Source: Subdoligranulum variabile (GTDB lineage: Bacteria; Bacillota; Clostridia; Oscillospirales; Ruminococcaceae). Taken from it: 64,000 bases of DNA. This document shows, piece after piece, positions 42,589 through 51,054 of the stretch. The position numbers were made by a program, and so were the translations under genes. The notes under the pieces are model-generated. The model was not told the origin of the DNA. It ran no database searches and saw nothing but the letters and a program-made list of their open reading frames with translations. Each line of letters opens with the position of its first letter. Position 1 is the first letter of the stretch. The DNA lies in assembly GCA_003343905.1 (NCBI GenBank), contig QAKI01000011.1, positions 1 to 64,000 of the forward strand, written 5' to 3'.

Positions 42589-43464
42589 ATGTGGACCCGT
42601 TCACTTTTGAAAGAAAATGCCAAACGCGCCCTGTCCGGTCGATACGGGCGCGGTCTGGTCGTCTGCCTGATCCCGTCCCTGTTAGGGTTTATCTGTTCGG
42701 AACTCATGTTCTCGCTGGGGCTGCCGGTCGCCATGTTTTCAGGGCTGGGGCTTGACTGGTCGCAGCCGTCCGCACTTACCGCAGAAGCGCTCATGCCCAT
42801 GTTTCTGTCCGCCTATCTTGTCATGATGGTCGTTGTACTGGTGTGGGGGATCTTCGTTTCCAACGTGATCGCGGTCGGTTCCTGCCGCTATTTTATGGAA
42901 AGCCGCCAAAGCCCGGCCCCCATCGGCACCCTGTTCAGCGCCTTCCGCAAACCGTATCTGAATGTGGTGAAGGTGTATCTTCTGGTCGATCTGAAAATCG
43001 TGGGAATCATGCTGCTGTTTGCGATCCCTGCCTGTATTCTGGGCGTGCTGTCCCTGTCCGTTCCGTTGGCCGTGGTCCTCCTGCTGCTTTCTTTCCTTCC
43101 CGCCACCTACTGGATGTACTGCTATATGATGGTCCCCTACCTGCTGGCGGAGAACCCCTATCTGACCACCCGGCGTGCCATGGAACTGAGCAAGCAGATG
43201 ATGTACGGCGAAAAGCTCCGCTTTTTCGTGCTGCAGCTTTCCTTCTTTGGCTGGGCGCTCCTGTGTTCCCTCCTGGGCTGGACGCTCGCGCTGATTTTAC
43301 CCCTTTTGGCTTCGTTCTGCACGCTGCCGCTTCTGCCCTATATGAAAGCCACCTACGCGGAGTTCTACGCCGCCATGCGCGCCAAGGCCCTTTCGCAGGG
43401 GATGTCCACCCCCGAAGAACTGGGCGGCTTTGTGCGGCATGACAGCAACACCGCCGCGCTTTGA
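42589..43464 (+). CDS. DUF975 integral membrane protein
   Basis: 291 aa, about six membrane segments in two blocks, with the DUF975 signature TTRRAMELSKQMMYGEKLRFF before the last pair. The family has no established function. ATG follows GGAGG at 10 nt. Monocistronic with its own promoter and terminator. The soluble C-terminal tail is short. Confidence 0.85.
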   Translation: MWTRSLLKENAKRALSGRYGRGLVVCLIPSLLGFICSELMFSLGLPVAMFSGLGLDWSQPSALTAEALMPMFLSAYLVMMVVVLVWGIFVSNVIAVGSCRYFMESRQSPAPIGTLFSAFRKPYLNVVKVYLLVDLKIVGIMLLFAIPACILGVLSLSVPLAVVLLLLSFLPATYWMYCYMMVPYLLAENPYLTTRRAMELSKQMMYGEKLRFFVLQLSFFGWALLCSLLGWTLALILPLLASFCTLPLLPYMKATYAEFYAAMRAKALSQGMSTPEELGGFVRHDSNTAAL

Positions 43465-43479
43465 TCGTTCGTCCCCGTC

Positions 43480-43518
43480 AGCGCCCCTTCCGGCCCGGTC
43501 CGGCGGGGCGCTTTTTTT
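43480..43518 (+). terminator. Terminator of the DUF975 gene
   Basis: AGCGCCCC/GGGGCGCT with inner CCGG/CCGG pairing, followed by seven Ts. It belongs to a set of three near-identical hairpins in this region. Confidence 0.9.
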
Positions 43519-43635
43519 CGTTTTTTCCGCCCGGCCGCCGCGGGCACAGGCGGGTATTTTCCCTTCCAAAAGGCCGGTCTGCGCGGGTTTTGGTTCCTGC
43601 TGCCGAAAAAACGAAAAAAATATTGCAGTAATCGC

Positions 43636-43664
43636 TTGACAACGCCCGCACAACTTGCTATAAT
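43636..43664 (+). promoter_or_regulatory. tRNA-Ser promoter
   Basis: TTGACA (43636-43641), 17-bp spacer, TATAAT (43659-43664). Confidence 0.9.
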
Positions 43665-43690
43665 AGCCCATGCAGTCAAACGACTGCCTT

Positions 43691-43782
43691 GGAAAGATGG
43701 CTGAGCTGGTCTAAGGCGCACGACTGGAAATCGTGTAGGGCCCCTAAAGCCCTCGAGGGTTCGAATCCCTCTCTTTCCGCCA
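43691..43782 (+). tRNA. tRNA-Ser (anticodon GGA)
   Basis: 92 nt including encoded CCA, class II with a long variable arm (GTAGGGCCCCTAAAGCCCTC). Acceptor GGAAAGA/TCTTTCC, anticodon arm CACGA-CTGGAAA-TCGTG giving GGA, T-loop GTTCGAATC. Confidence 0.97.
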
Positions 43783-43787
43783 TAAAG

Positions 43788-43821
43788 AGCACCTGCTGTA
43801 CGGCAGGTGCTTTTTATTTTT
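43788..43821 (+). terminator. tRNA-Ser terminator, overlapping the AraC gene end
   Basis: AGCACCTGC-tgtacg-GCAGGTGCT followed by TTTTATTTTT. The stop codon of the convergent AraC gene lies inside the T run. Confidence 0.85.
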
Positions 43822-44716
43822 GTTCCGATGCGCCGCGGCGGTAGGCCGTGGGCGTCGTATGTTTCCATGCCCGGAACGTCCGGGTGAAATAACTCACATC
43901 GTCAAATCCGCAGTCCGCTGCGATCCGGGCCACCGGCAGGGCGGTCCCTGCCAGCAGTTCCCCTGCCCGGCGCAGGCGGCATTCCCGCAGATACTGCACC
44001 GGCGTCTGCCCGATGGAACGGCGGAAGCAGCGCAGGCACTCGCTGGGGCTGATGGCCGCGCTGCGGGCGATCTGGGCGACGGTCAGCGGTTCGGCAAAAT
44101 GGCGGTGGATGTACGCCAGCATCGTTTTGACCCGCGCGTTGTCCCTCGCAGCGCGGCTGTCCCCCTGGGCGGGCGGCAGGTCCTGCCGGTGGTCCAGCAG
44201 CAGCGCCACCAGTTCCGAAAGCCCTGCCCGCACCAGAAAAGGATAATAGCGCGGTTCCTCCGAACAGGCCTGCCAGGTCCGTTCGATCGCATCCAGCGCG
44301 CGGGCCTCCACCGGGTCGCTGCGCCGCAGGCAAAAGTTTGTGCGTTCCGGGCTGTGCATCAGCGGCAGCAGGTATTCCTTATAGAATATACTGTCCGGGC
44401 TGCCGCCCACCAGCCGCGGATGGAACACCAGCGAATGCAGGCGGCTGGGGCCTTCCCCCGCCGCGCAGACGGCATGGAGCACGCCGGTATTGACGAAAAA
44501 GCCCTCCCCGGCCTGTAAAGTCCGGGTCCTGCTGCCGATGGTGACGGCCACGCTCCCCTCTGACACGAGCGCGGCTTCCAGTTCTTCGTGCCAGTGGCAG
44601 ACCACACCGCACGCGCGCAGATCGTCGTAGTAACAGGCGATCGGGAACGTCACGGTGCCGTGTTCGAGCAGTTCCCGGCCGGAGCGGTCCACCGTGGTAT
44701 TGCCTTCAGATAGCAT
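43814..44716 (-). CDS. AraC-family transcriptional regulator
   Basis: 300 aa. The N-terminal cupin sensor domain (about 1-140, GVVCHWHEELEAALVSEG) precedes a C-terminal double HTH (about 195-295, LTVAQIARSAAISPSECLRCFRRSIGQ in two parts, then PVARIAADCGFDDVSYFTRTFR). A cupin plus AraC HTH usually senses a sugar or a related small molecule. ATG 44716 has GGGGGA at 6 nt; longer starts are unlikely. Divergent from the MFS gene with a 107-nt shared control region holding 21-bp-phased repeats. Confidence 0.92.
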   Translation of the reverse strand: MLSEGNTTVDRSGRELLEHGTVTFPIACYYDDLRACGVVCHWHEELEAALVSEGSVAVTIGSRTRTLQAGEGFFVNTGVLHAVCAAGEGPSRLHSLVFHPRLVGGSPDSIFYKEYLLPLMHSPERTNFCLRRSDPVEARALDAIERTWQACSEEPRYYPFLVRAGLSELVALLLDHRQDLPPAQGDSRAARDNARVKTMLAYIHRHFAEPLTVAQIARSAAISPSECLRCFRRSIGQTPVQYLRECRLRRAGELLAGTALPVARIAADCGFDDVSYFTRTFRAWKHTTPTAYRRGASEQK

Positions 44717-44732
44717 ATCCATCCCCCATTTG

Positions 44733-44761
44733 GCTGAAATTGTTCCAAAAATAGCTGAAAT
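44733..44761. promoter_or_regulatory. Likely AraC-type operator
   Basis: Direct repeats GCTGAAAT at 44733-44740 and 44754-44761, 21 bp start to start (two helical turns). The proximal copy ends at about -41 relative to the MFS transcription start, the usual place of AraC-family activator half-sites. Confidence 0.6.
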
Positions 44762-44786
44762 CATGCTGGAATTACCTAAACAGTGC

Positions 44787-44795
44787 TGATAAAAT
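44787..44795 (+). promoter_or_regulatory. MFS gene promoter (extended -10)
   Basis: TGATAAAAT: a TGn extension before TAAAAT at 44790-44795. There is no good -35, as expected for an activator-dependent promoter. TSS about 44802. Confidence 0.55.
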
Positions 44796-44823
44796 GATAA
44801 CATCTTATCAGGAGGTCTGCAAG

Positions 44824-45987
44824 ATGGTACATCTTCTTCTCGCAATTATTTATCTGGCTTTCATCAGTCTGGGTCTGCCCGACGCCGTGCTGGGCGCGGC
44901 CTGGCCCAGCATCTACCCGCAGTTCGGCGTGCCGGTATCCTTCATGGGCGCGGTGTCCATGATCATCGCGTTCGGCACCATCCTGTCCAGCTTGATGAGC
45001 GACCGCCTGACCCGCGCGCTGGGCACCGGCCGGGTCACGGCGATCAGCGTGGGCATGACGGCGGCGGCGCTGTTCGGGTTTTCGATCAGCGGCAGCTTCT
45101 GGCAGCTTTGCCTGTGGGCGATCCCCTACGGGCTGGGCGCGGGCAGCGTGGACGCCGCGCTGAACAATTATGTGGCCCTGCACTACGAAAGCCGCCACAT
45201 GAGCTGGCTGCACTGCATGTGGGGCGTGGGCGCGGCCACGGGGCCTGCCATCATCGGCTGGATCCTTACCGGCGGGCAAAGCTGGCAGAGCGGCTACCGT
45301 GTCATCGCAGTCTTGCAGGTCGTGCTGACCGCCGTTCTGGTGTTCAGCCTGCCCCTGTGGAAACGCCCCGCTGAAGCCGAGGGCGGCGCCGCTGCCGAAG
45401 CCCTGCCCCTGCGCCAGGTGACGCGCATCCCCGGCGCGAAAGAGATCATGCTCTGCTTCTTCTGCTACTGCGCGGTGGAACAGACCGCGGGGCTGTGGGC
45501 CAGCAGCTACCTGACCCTTTGCCGCGGCGTATCGGCCGAAACGGCCGCCGGTTTTGCCAGCCTGTTTTACCTGGGCATCACGGCGGGTCGGGCGGTCAGC
45601 GGCTTCCTGACGCTGAAATTCAACGACACGCAGATGGTCCGCATGGGGCAGGTGCTCATTGCCGCCGGTATTCTGGCGCTGGCGCTGCCCGGCCCCCAGG
45701 AGTTGGCGCTGGTCGGTTTTGCGCTGACCGGTCTTGGCTGCGCGCCCATCTACCCCTGCATCATCCATTCGACGCCCGCCCGCTTTGGCGCGGCGCGTTC
45801 CCAGGCCATGATCGGCGTACAGATGGCCAGCGCCTATGTGGGCACCTGCCTGATGCCGCCGCTGTTCGGCCTGGTCGCCAGCCGTATTTCGGCCGCGCTG
45901 CTGCCGGTCTGGCTGCTGGCCCTGCTGGTGCTGATGGTCTGGATGCACGAACGGCTGAACCGCCGCACCGCGCTGCATAGCGCCTGA
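44824..45987 (+). CDS. MFS transporter (FucP-like)
   Basis: 387 aa, 12 membrane segments predicted by hydrophobicity, opening with YLAFISLGLPDAVLGAAWP, a pattern seen in FucP/COG0738-type permeases. Conserved loop charges occur after TM2 (SLMSDRLTRALG). ATG 44824 follows AGGAGG; an upstream ATG lies at the promoter. The substrate is probably a sugar or sugar derivative, judging by family and by the divergent cupin-AraC regulator; this is inference. Confidence 0.88.
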   Translation: MVHLLLAIIYLAFISLGLPDAVLGAAWPSIYPQFGVPVSFMGAVSMIIAFGTILSSLMSDRLTRALGTGRVTAISVGMTAAALFGFSISGSFWQLCLWAIPYGLGAGSVDAALNNYVALHYESRHMSWLHCMWGVGAATGPAIIGWILTGGQSWQSGYRVIAVLQVVLTAVLVFSLPLWKRPAEAEGGAAAEALPLRQVTRIPGAKEIMLCFFCYCAVEQTAGLWASSYLTLCRGVSAETAAGFASLFYLGITAGRAVSGFLTLKFNDTQMVRMGQVLIAAGILALALPGPQELALVGFALTGLGCAPIYPCIIHSTPARFGAARSQAMIGVQMASAYVGTCLMPPLFGLVASRISAALLPVWLLALLVLMVWMHERLNRRTALHSA

Positions 45988-46028
45988 CGGGCAGCACGCC
46001 CCCTTTTTCCCCTGACACGCCCCTGTTC

Positions 46029-46062
46029 AGCGCCCTTCCGGCCCCGCCGGAGGGGCGCTTTT
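46029..46062 (+). terminator. MFS gene terminator
   Basis: AGCGCCC...GGGCGCT with inner CCGG/CCGG and TTTTGG. Related in sequence to the hairpins at 43480 and 50847. Confidence 0.8.
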
Positions 46063-46120
46063 GGTATGGCCACCAACATCCCGCTGTTTTTCCCGCCCGG
46101 GTGCTTTTGCGCCCCCGGTA

Positions 46121-46129
46121 TGGTATAAT
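46121..46129 (+). promoter_or_regulatory. Promoter of the first two-component system
   Basis: Extended -10 TGGTATAAT (TATAAT at 46124-46129), no clear -35; about 36 nt upstream of the response regulator start. Confidence 0.6.
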
Positions 46130-46164
46130 AGGAAAAACGCAAATGCCGAAAGCAGGTGGGAACC

Positions 46165-46827
46165 ATGAAGATTTTTATCATCGAGGACGACGCGGGCATC
46201 CGGGAAGAACTGGCCCGGCTGCTGCAAAAGTACGGCTATGAATGTACTGCCGCCGACGATTTTGAGGCAGCCGCCGCCCAGGCCCTGGCCGCCCGGCCCG
46301 ACCTGATCCTGCTGGACATCAACCTGCCCTGCGGGGACGGCTTTCAGGTATGCCGCCAGATCCGGCAGCAGTCCCGGGTGCCCATCCTCATCCTGACCAG
46401 CCGCAGTTCCGACTTTGACGAACTGCTGGGGCTGAACCTGGGCGCCGACGATTATATCACCAAGCCGTACAACGGGCAGATCCTGCTGGCGCGCATCCAG
46501 AAATTGCTGGAGCGTACCGGCGGCGCGCAGGCGGGCGCGCTGCTCATCCACAAGGGGCTGACGCTGGACCTTGCCCGCGCCGTCATGATCCACGGCGGCC
46601 GAGAAACACCGCTGACGAAAAACGAGCTGGGCATCCTGCGGCTGCTGATGCTGAACAAGGGGCGCGTGCTCCCGCGGGACGCCATCATCGACGAACTGTG
46701 GCAGAGCGAAGCGTTCATCGACGAAAACACCCTCAACGTCAACATCGTGCGCCTGCGCAAAAAGCTGAAAGAGATCGGCCTGCCGGATTATCTGGAGACC
46801 CGGCGCGGCCTGGGGTACTGCGTATGA
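46165..46827 (+). CDS. OmpR-family response regulator (BceR-like)
   Basis: 220 aa. The receiver domain (1-115) has IIEDDAG, phospho-acceptor Asp in LILLDINLPCGDG, LTSRSS and Lys in DDYITKPYN. The C-terminal winged helix (125-220) has LTKNELGILRLLMLNKGRV and LNVNIVRLRKKL. Partner of the short kinase that overlaps it by ATGA. Position and kinase type suggest control of the ABC exporter just downstream. ATG 46165 after AGGTGGG; a GTG three codons upstream is possible. Confidence 0.93.
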   Translation: MKIFIIEDDAGIREELARLLQKYGYECTAADDFEAAAAQALAARPDLILLDINLPCGDGFQVCRQIRQQSRVPILILTSRSSDFDELLGLNLGADDYITKPYNGQILLARIQKLLERTGGAQAGALLIHKGLTLDLARAVMIHGGRETPLTKNELGILRLLMLNKGRVLPRDAIIDELWQSEAFIDENTLNVNIVRLRKKLKEIGLPDYLETRRGLGYCV

Positions 46828-47840
46828 GGGCGGCGGACTATCTGGCGGACCGGGCGGCCGCCCTCGCCTGCTTTGCGGCGGCCGGGGCGCTGGTCTTTGG
46901 GCTGCTGTGGCTGGTCGAAGTGCGGCTGCTGTTCATCCTGTTCGTGGAAGGCATCCTGCTGCTGTTCTTTCTGGCGGCGCTGGCATGGGACTTCCACCGC
47001 CGTCGCCGCTACTACGGGCGGCTGCTGGCGCTACTGGAACACCTGGACGAGAAAACGCTGCTGATGGAAGTGGCCGAACGCCCCACCTTTCTGGACGCCC
47101 GGATCGTGGCGGACATCCTGCGGCGGAACAGCAAGTACCAGAACGACCGGCTGGCCGAACAGGAACGCCAGTACCGGGAATACCGGGATTTTCTGGATAG
47201 CTGGGTGCATGAGATCAAAACGCCCATCACCTCGGCCCGGCTGATCGCCGGGAACGACAATTCCCCCGCCGCGCTGAAGATCGACGATGAACTGCGCCGG
47301 ATCGACGCGCTGGTGGAACTGGTGCTCTACTACGCCCGCAGCGGCGACATGGAGAAGGATTTCCGGGTAGAGCGCACCACCCTGCGGGAACTGGTGAGCG
47401 CGGCGCTGAAAAGCCATTCCAAGCCCATCATCCAGGCGGGCGGCCAGGTGCAGATGGACGGGCTGGACCGGCCCGTCTGCGCGGACCGGAAAAGCTGCGT
47501 CTTTGTGATCGGGCAGATCCTTTCCAACGCCGTCAAATACCGGCAGGGGCCGCTGGTGCTGGAATTTTCCGCCGATACGGAGCAAAACCGCACCCTGCTG
47601 TACATCCGCGACAACGGCATCGGCATTGACGAAGCCGACCTGCCCCGCGTCTTTGACAAGGGCTTTACCGGGGCAAACGGCCGCCGCTACCCCAAAGCGA
47701 CCGGCATTGGGCTGTACCTGTGCCGGGAACTGTGCGCCAAAATGAATATGGAGATCGCCGTCCGCAGCGAAAAAGGCCGCGGCACTACGGTGACGCTGGC
47801 TTTCCCGACCGAAAGCATGCTGCGGGGCGCGGGCCTGTGA
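46824..47840 (+). CDS. Intramembrane-sensing histidine kinase (BceS-like)
   Basis: 338 aa. Two closely spaced N-terminal membrane helices (about 12-55) with almost no external loop and no HAMP domain. H box DSWVHEIKTPITSARL (about residue 131). ATPase boxes N (LSNAVKYR), G1 (DNGIGID) and G2 (ATGIGLYL). This is the intramembrane-sensing type, which reads the state of a BceAB exporter rather than a ligand. The BceAB-like pair is encoded 127 nt downstream. Confidence 0.92.
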   Translation: MRAADYLADRAAALACFAAAGALVFGLLWLVEVRLLFILFVEGILLLFFLAALAWDFHRRRRYYGRLLALLEHLDEKTLLMEVAERPTFLDARIVADILRRNSKYQNDRLAEQERQYREYRDFLDSWVHEIKTPITSARLIAGNDNSPAALKIDDELRRIDALVELVLYYARSGDMEKDFRVERTTLRELVSAALKSHSKPIIQAGGQVQMDGLDRPVCADRKSCVFVIGQILSNAVKYRQGPLVLEFSADTEQNRTLLYIRDNGIGIDEADLPRVFDKGFTGANGRRYPKATGIGLYLCRELCAKMNMEIAVRSEKGRGTTVTLAFPTESMLRGAGL

Positions 47841-47856
47841 CCCGCGCCTTTTGCCT

Positions 47857-47891
47857 GCCTTACAGTTTTGTAAGGCAAACGTAAGGCAAAA
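47857..47891 (+). promoter_or_regulatory. Operator upstream of the BceAB-like genes
   Basis: Inverted repeat GCCTTAC-agtttt-GTAAGGC (47857-47876) followed by a second GTAAGGCAAA exactly 11 bp downstream (47870 and 47881). The core TACAGTTTTGTAA (47861-47873) is the reverse complement of TTACAAAACTGTA found at 61812-61824. Confidence 0.65.
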
Positions 47892-47913
47892 CGAATGGCA
47901 GCCCGCCCGCCGG

Positions 47914-47919
47914 TATGAT
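47914..47919 (+). promoter_or_regulatory. -10 element of the BceAB-like operon
   Basis: TATGAT with no recognisable -35, 23 bp after the operator repeats, as expected for a response-regulator-activated promoter. Confidence 0.5.
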
Positions 47920-47967
47920 ATGGTAAAAGTACCATAGAAGCCATTCTGACAAAAAGGAGCGGAACGT

Positions 47968-48738
47968 ATGCACAACACGATCCTGCGGGTGGAGGACATC
48001 CAGAAATACTACGGCAACCGGGGCAGCCTGACCAAAGCGGTGGATCATATCTCGTTCACGGTGGAAAAGGGCGAGTTCCTGGGCATCATGGGGCCGTCGG
48101 GCTCCGGCAAGACCACACTGCTCAACTGCCTTTCCACCATCGACACCGTGACCAGCGGCCACATTTATATAGAGGGGCAGGACATCACGGCCCTGCACGG
48201 CGGGCGGCTGGCCGACTTCCGGGGGCGCAAGCTGGGCTTTATCTTTCAGGACTTCAACCTGCTGGACACCCTGACCGCCTATGAGAACATCGCGCTGGCC
48301 CTGTCCATCGCTGGGGAAAAGCCCGCCGCCATCCACAAGCGCGTGACCGAAACGGCGGCCGCGCTGAACATCACCGATGTGCTGCCCAAATACCCCTACC
48401 AGCTTTCGGGCGGGCAGCAGCAGCGCATCGCAGCGGCCCGCGCCATCGTGACCGACCCGGCGCTGGTGCTGGCCGACGAGCCCACCGGCGCGCTGGACTC
48501 CCACTCGGCGCGGATGCTGCTGGGGATGCTGACCGAACTGAACGAACGGCTGGACGCCACCATCCTGATGGTCACCCACGACGCCTTTTCCGCCAGTTAT
48601 TGCCGCCGCATCCTGTTTATCAAGGACGGCAGGCTGTTCCACGAACTGGACCGGGGCAATGCCGGGCGGAAAGAGTTTTTTGCCCGCATCCTGGAAGTGG
48701 TCTCCGCGCTGGGAGGTGAGCAGCGTGATCTCCTGTAA
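47968..48738 (+). CDS. ABC transporter ATPase (BceA-like)
   Basis: 256 aa. Walker A GPSGSGKTTLLN, Q-loop FQDFNLLD, signature LSGGQQQR, Walker B LVLADEPTGALDS and switch His MVTHD are intact. The sequence follows the MacB/BceA group. It provides energy for the FtsX-type permease, whose GTG start lies 14 nt inside its 3' end. Exporters of this type protect against peptide antibiotics that bind lipid II cycle intermediates. Confidence 0.95.
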   Translation: MHNTILRVEDIQKYYGNRGSLTKAVDHISFTVEKGEFLGIMGPSGSGKTTLLNCLSTIDTVTSGHIYIEGQDITALHGGRLADFRGRKLGFIFQDFNLLDTLTAYENIALALSIAGEKPAAIHKRVTETAAALNITDVLPKYPYQLSGGQQQRIAAARAIVTDPALVLADEPTGALDSHSARMLLGMLTELNERLDATILMVTHDAFSASYCRRILFIKDGRLFHELDRGNAGRKEFFARILEVVSALGGEQRDLL

Positions 48739-50740
48739 GCTGATCTTAAAAAACGTGCGCAAGAACGTGCAGGACTACCGCATCTACTTCCTGACGCTGA
48801 TGCTGGCGGTCAGCCTGTTCTACGCCTTCAACTCCCTTTCCAGCCAGCCCGCCTTTACCGAGATGAGCCTGACCCGCGCGCTGCTGTACGACCAGTTGGA
48901 CAAGCTGCTGGCCTCGCTGTCGGTAGTGTTGTCCCTCGTGCTGGGCTTTCTGATCCTGTACGCCAACCAGTTCCTGCTCCGGCGGCGCAAAAAAGAACTG
49001 GGGCTTTACCGCCTGCTGGGTATGCGGCAGGGGCGCATCTCCCTCATTTTTGCCGGGGAGACCCTCTGCATCGGCGCGGCCGCCCTGGCTGCGGGGCTGG
49101 TGCTGGGGCTCGTCTTTTCCCAGGGTGTTTCCCTGGCGGCGCTCCGGCTGTTCGCCATCGACCTGGCGCAGTTCCGGCTGGTGTTCTCCCCCGCTGCGCT
49201 GCGGCAGACCGTGCTCTGCTTTGCGGTGATCTTCGGCGTCGTGATGGTGTGCAACGTCTGGACCGTTTCCCGCGTGAAGCTCATCGACCTGCTGACCGCC
49301 GGGCGGCAGAACGAAACGATGACCGCCGACGCCGGTCCGCTGCCGGTGCTGGGGTTCCTGGCGGCCCTGGGCTGCATCGGCACGGCGGGGGTGCTGTTCG
49401 CACGCAACGGCCTGCTGCCCTCGCAGGAAAACCACAGTTTTGAGATCGCCGCCGCGGCGCTGGTGGTGGGGACCGTCCTGCTGTTTTACTCGCTGGCCGC
49501 GGTATTCCTGCGCGCCGCCCAGGCGGACCGCCGCTTTTACCTGCGCGGTCTCAACGCCTTTGTGGTGCGGCAGATCGGCAGCCGCATCCGCACCAACTAC
49601 CGGCTGATGGCGGTGGTCTGCGGCCTGCTGACCGTGACGATCTGCGCCGTATCCATCGGCGCCAGCACGGCCCTTGCCATGAACGAACTGTCCCGCTCGT
49701 CCACGCCCTACGATCTGAACGTGCTGTCCGACGTGGAAAAGGACGGGGACGGCAGCATCGCGGACTATCTGGCAGACTGCGGCATCCCCATGGCGGACTA
49801 CGCCGAAGGCATGGAACAGATCAGCCTGTATGAAGCCGATTTTACCTACGGGGAACTGTTCGCCGGGCAGTCGCTCGATCTGTGGCCCATCGACGAAGCC
49901 GTGCCCGAATGTGCCGTCACCGTAGTTACCGTGAGCGACTTCAACCGCGCGCTGGCTTTGCAGGGCAAGGCGCCCGTGACGCTGGGCGAAGGGCAGTACC
50001 TTTTGAACTGCAACTACAAGGGCACTTATTCCTATATAGAGGAGGCGCTGCAGACCCACACCACGCTGACGGTGAACGGCGTAACGCTGGAACGGGCGGA
50101 CGTTCACCCGCTGGAAGAAACTTTCTTCATGACCCAGGTGGGCAACAACGACCGCGGCAGCCTGATCGTGCCCGACCGGGTGGCGGCAGGGCTTGCCAAG
50201 GACCTGAACGTGCTGCTGGTGTGCTACCGGCCGGACACCGACCCCGACCAGGTATTGCAGCAGATGGTCCCCATCGGCCTGGACGACGCCCACGGCTACC
50301 GCTACACCGAAAAGACCATGATGTACGATATGTTCTACGGCATCAACGCGCTGGTGACCTTTTTGTGCTGCTATACAGGGCTGATCTTCCTTTTGATCTG
50401 CGCGGCGCTGCTGGCGCTGAAACAACTGACCGAGACCGCCGACAACCTGCACCGCTACGGCCTGCTGCAAAAGCTGGGCGCCACACGGCGGCAGATCGAC
50501 CGCGCCCTGCTCGCCCAGACTGCGGCTTTCTTCGTCGTTCCCCTGCTGGTGGCCGGGGGCTACTCGGTGCTGCTGGTGGGCAAGGGCATCGAACTGGTGG
50601 AGGAATTCATGAACCTGCACATCGCCGCGAACGTCGGGTTCACCGTGGTGCTGTTCCTTGCCGTGTACGGGACCTATTTTCTGGCAACCTGGCTGTCCTG
50701 CCGCCAGATGGCGGCAGAACCCGCCGAAAGGGAAGAATGA
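48725..50740 (+). CDS. ABC transporter permease (BceB-like, FtsX fold)
   Basis: 671 aa. Ten membrane segments with the BceB layout: four near the N-terminus, more around residues 195-330, a large extracellular domain (about 330-560) and the last FtsX unit (LGATRRQIDRALLAQTAAFFV). Start GTG 48725 (VISCKLILKNVRKN) with GGAGG at 8 nt; the open frame upstream is inside the ATPase gene. The external domain is expected to take part in substrate recognition and in signalling to the BceS-like kinase. Confidence 0.92.
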   Translation: MISCKLILKNVRKNVQDYRIYFLTLMLAVSLFYAFNSLSSQPAFTEMSLTRALLYDQLDKLLASLSVVLSLVLGFLILYANQFLLRRRKKELGLYRLLGMRQGRISLIFAGETLCIGAAALAAGLVLGLVFSQGVSLAALRLFAIDLAQFRLVFSPAALRQTVLCFAVIFGVVMVCNVWTVSRVKLIDLLTAGRQNETMTADAGPLPVLGFLAALGCIGTAGVLFARNGLLPSQENHSFEIAAAALVVGTVLLFYSLAAVFLRAAQADRRFYLRGLNAFVVRQIGSRIRTNYRLMAVVCGLLTVTICAVSIGASTALAMNELSRSSTPYDLNVLSDVEKDGDGSIADYLADCGIPMADYAEGMEQISLYEADFTYGELFAGQSLDLWPIDEAVPECAVTVVTVSDFNRALALQGKAPVTLGEGQYLLNCNYKGTYSYIEEALQTHTTLTVNGVTLERADVHPLEETFFMTQVGNNDRGSLIVPDRVAAGLAKDLNVLLVCYRPDTDPDQVLQQMVPIGLDDAHGYRYTEKTMMYDMFYGINALVTFLCCYTGLIFLLICAALLALKQLTETADNLHRYGLLQKLGATRRQIDRALLAQTAAFFVVPLLVAGGYSVLLVGKGIELVEEFMNLHIAANVGFTVVLFLAVYGTYFLATWLSCRQMAAEPAEREE

Positions 50741-50846
50741 CCCGCTGCCCGCACCGGAACGCTGTGTTCCCACCCGTTGCCGCCCCCCGGCTGCCGCAGC
50801 CTTGCCGCATAGCCGGGCAGACGGCGCAAATCCCCCCTGCCCTTTC

Positions 50847-50881
50847 AACGCCCTTCCGGCCCTGCCGGGGGGCGTTTTTTG
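50847..50881 (+). terminator. Terminator of the BceAB-like operon
   Basis: AACGCCC/GGGCGTT with inner CCGG/CCGG, then TTTTTTG; third member of the related hairpin set. Confidence 0.85.
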
Positions 50882-50931
50882 CGTCAAAACGGCGGCGGTA
50901 CAGCGGGGTTGAATCGGTTCCAGTTTTTTTC

Positions 50932-50960
50932 TTCCCAAGACGGGCCATATCTGCTATACT
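50932..50960 (+). promoter_or_regulatory. Promoter of the long signalling/ABC operon
   Basis: TTCCCA (50932-50937), 17-bp spacer, TATACT (50955-50960); the -35 is weak. About 95 nt before the response regulator start. Confidence 0.5.
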
Positions 50961-51054
50961 GAAAAAGCGATGCCATTTTTGCGCAGAAACACCGGGGCGC
51001 AGCGGCCCCGCGCCCTGCCCTTTTTGCAGACTGCGCTACAGGAGTGAATCAGTG

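Larger units (their letters stand above)
50741..51054. other. Non-coding gap between the two regulatory operons
   Basis: No supported gene. It contains the terminator at 50847-50881 and, near 50932-50960, a promoter for the next operon. The rest is GC-rich sequence without repeats. Confidence 0.6.
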
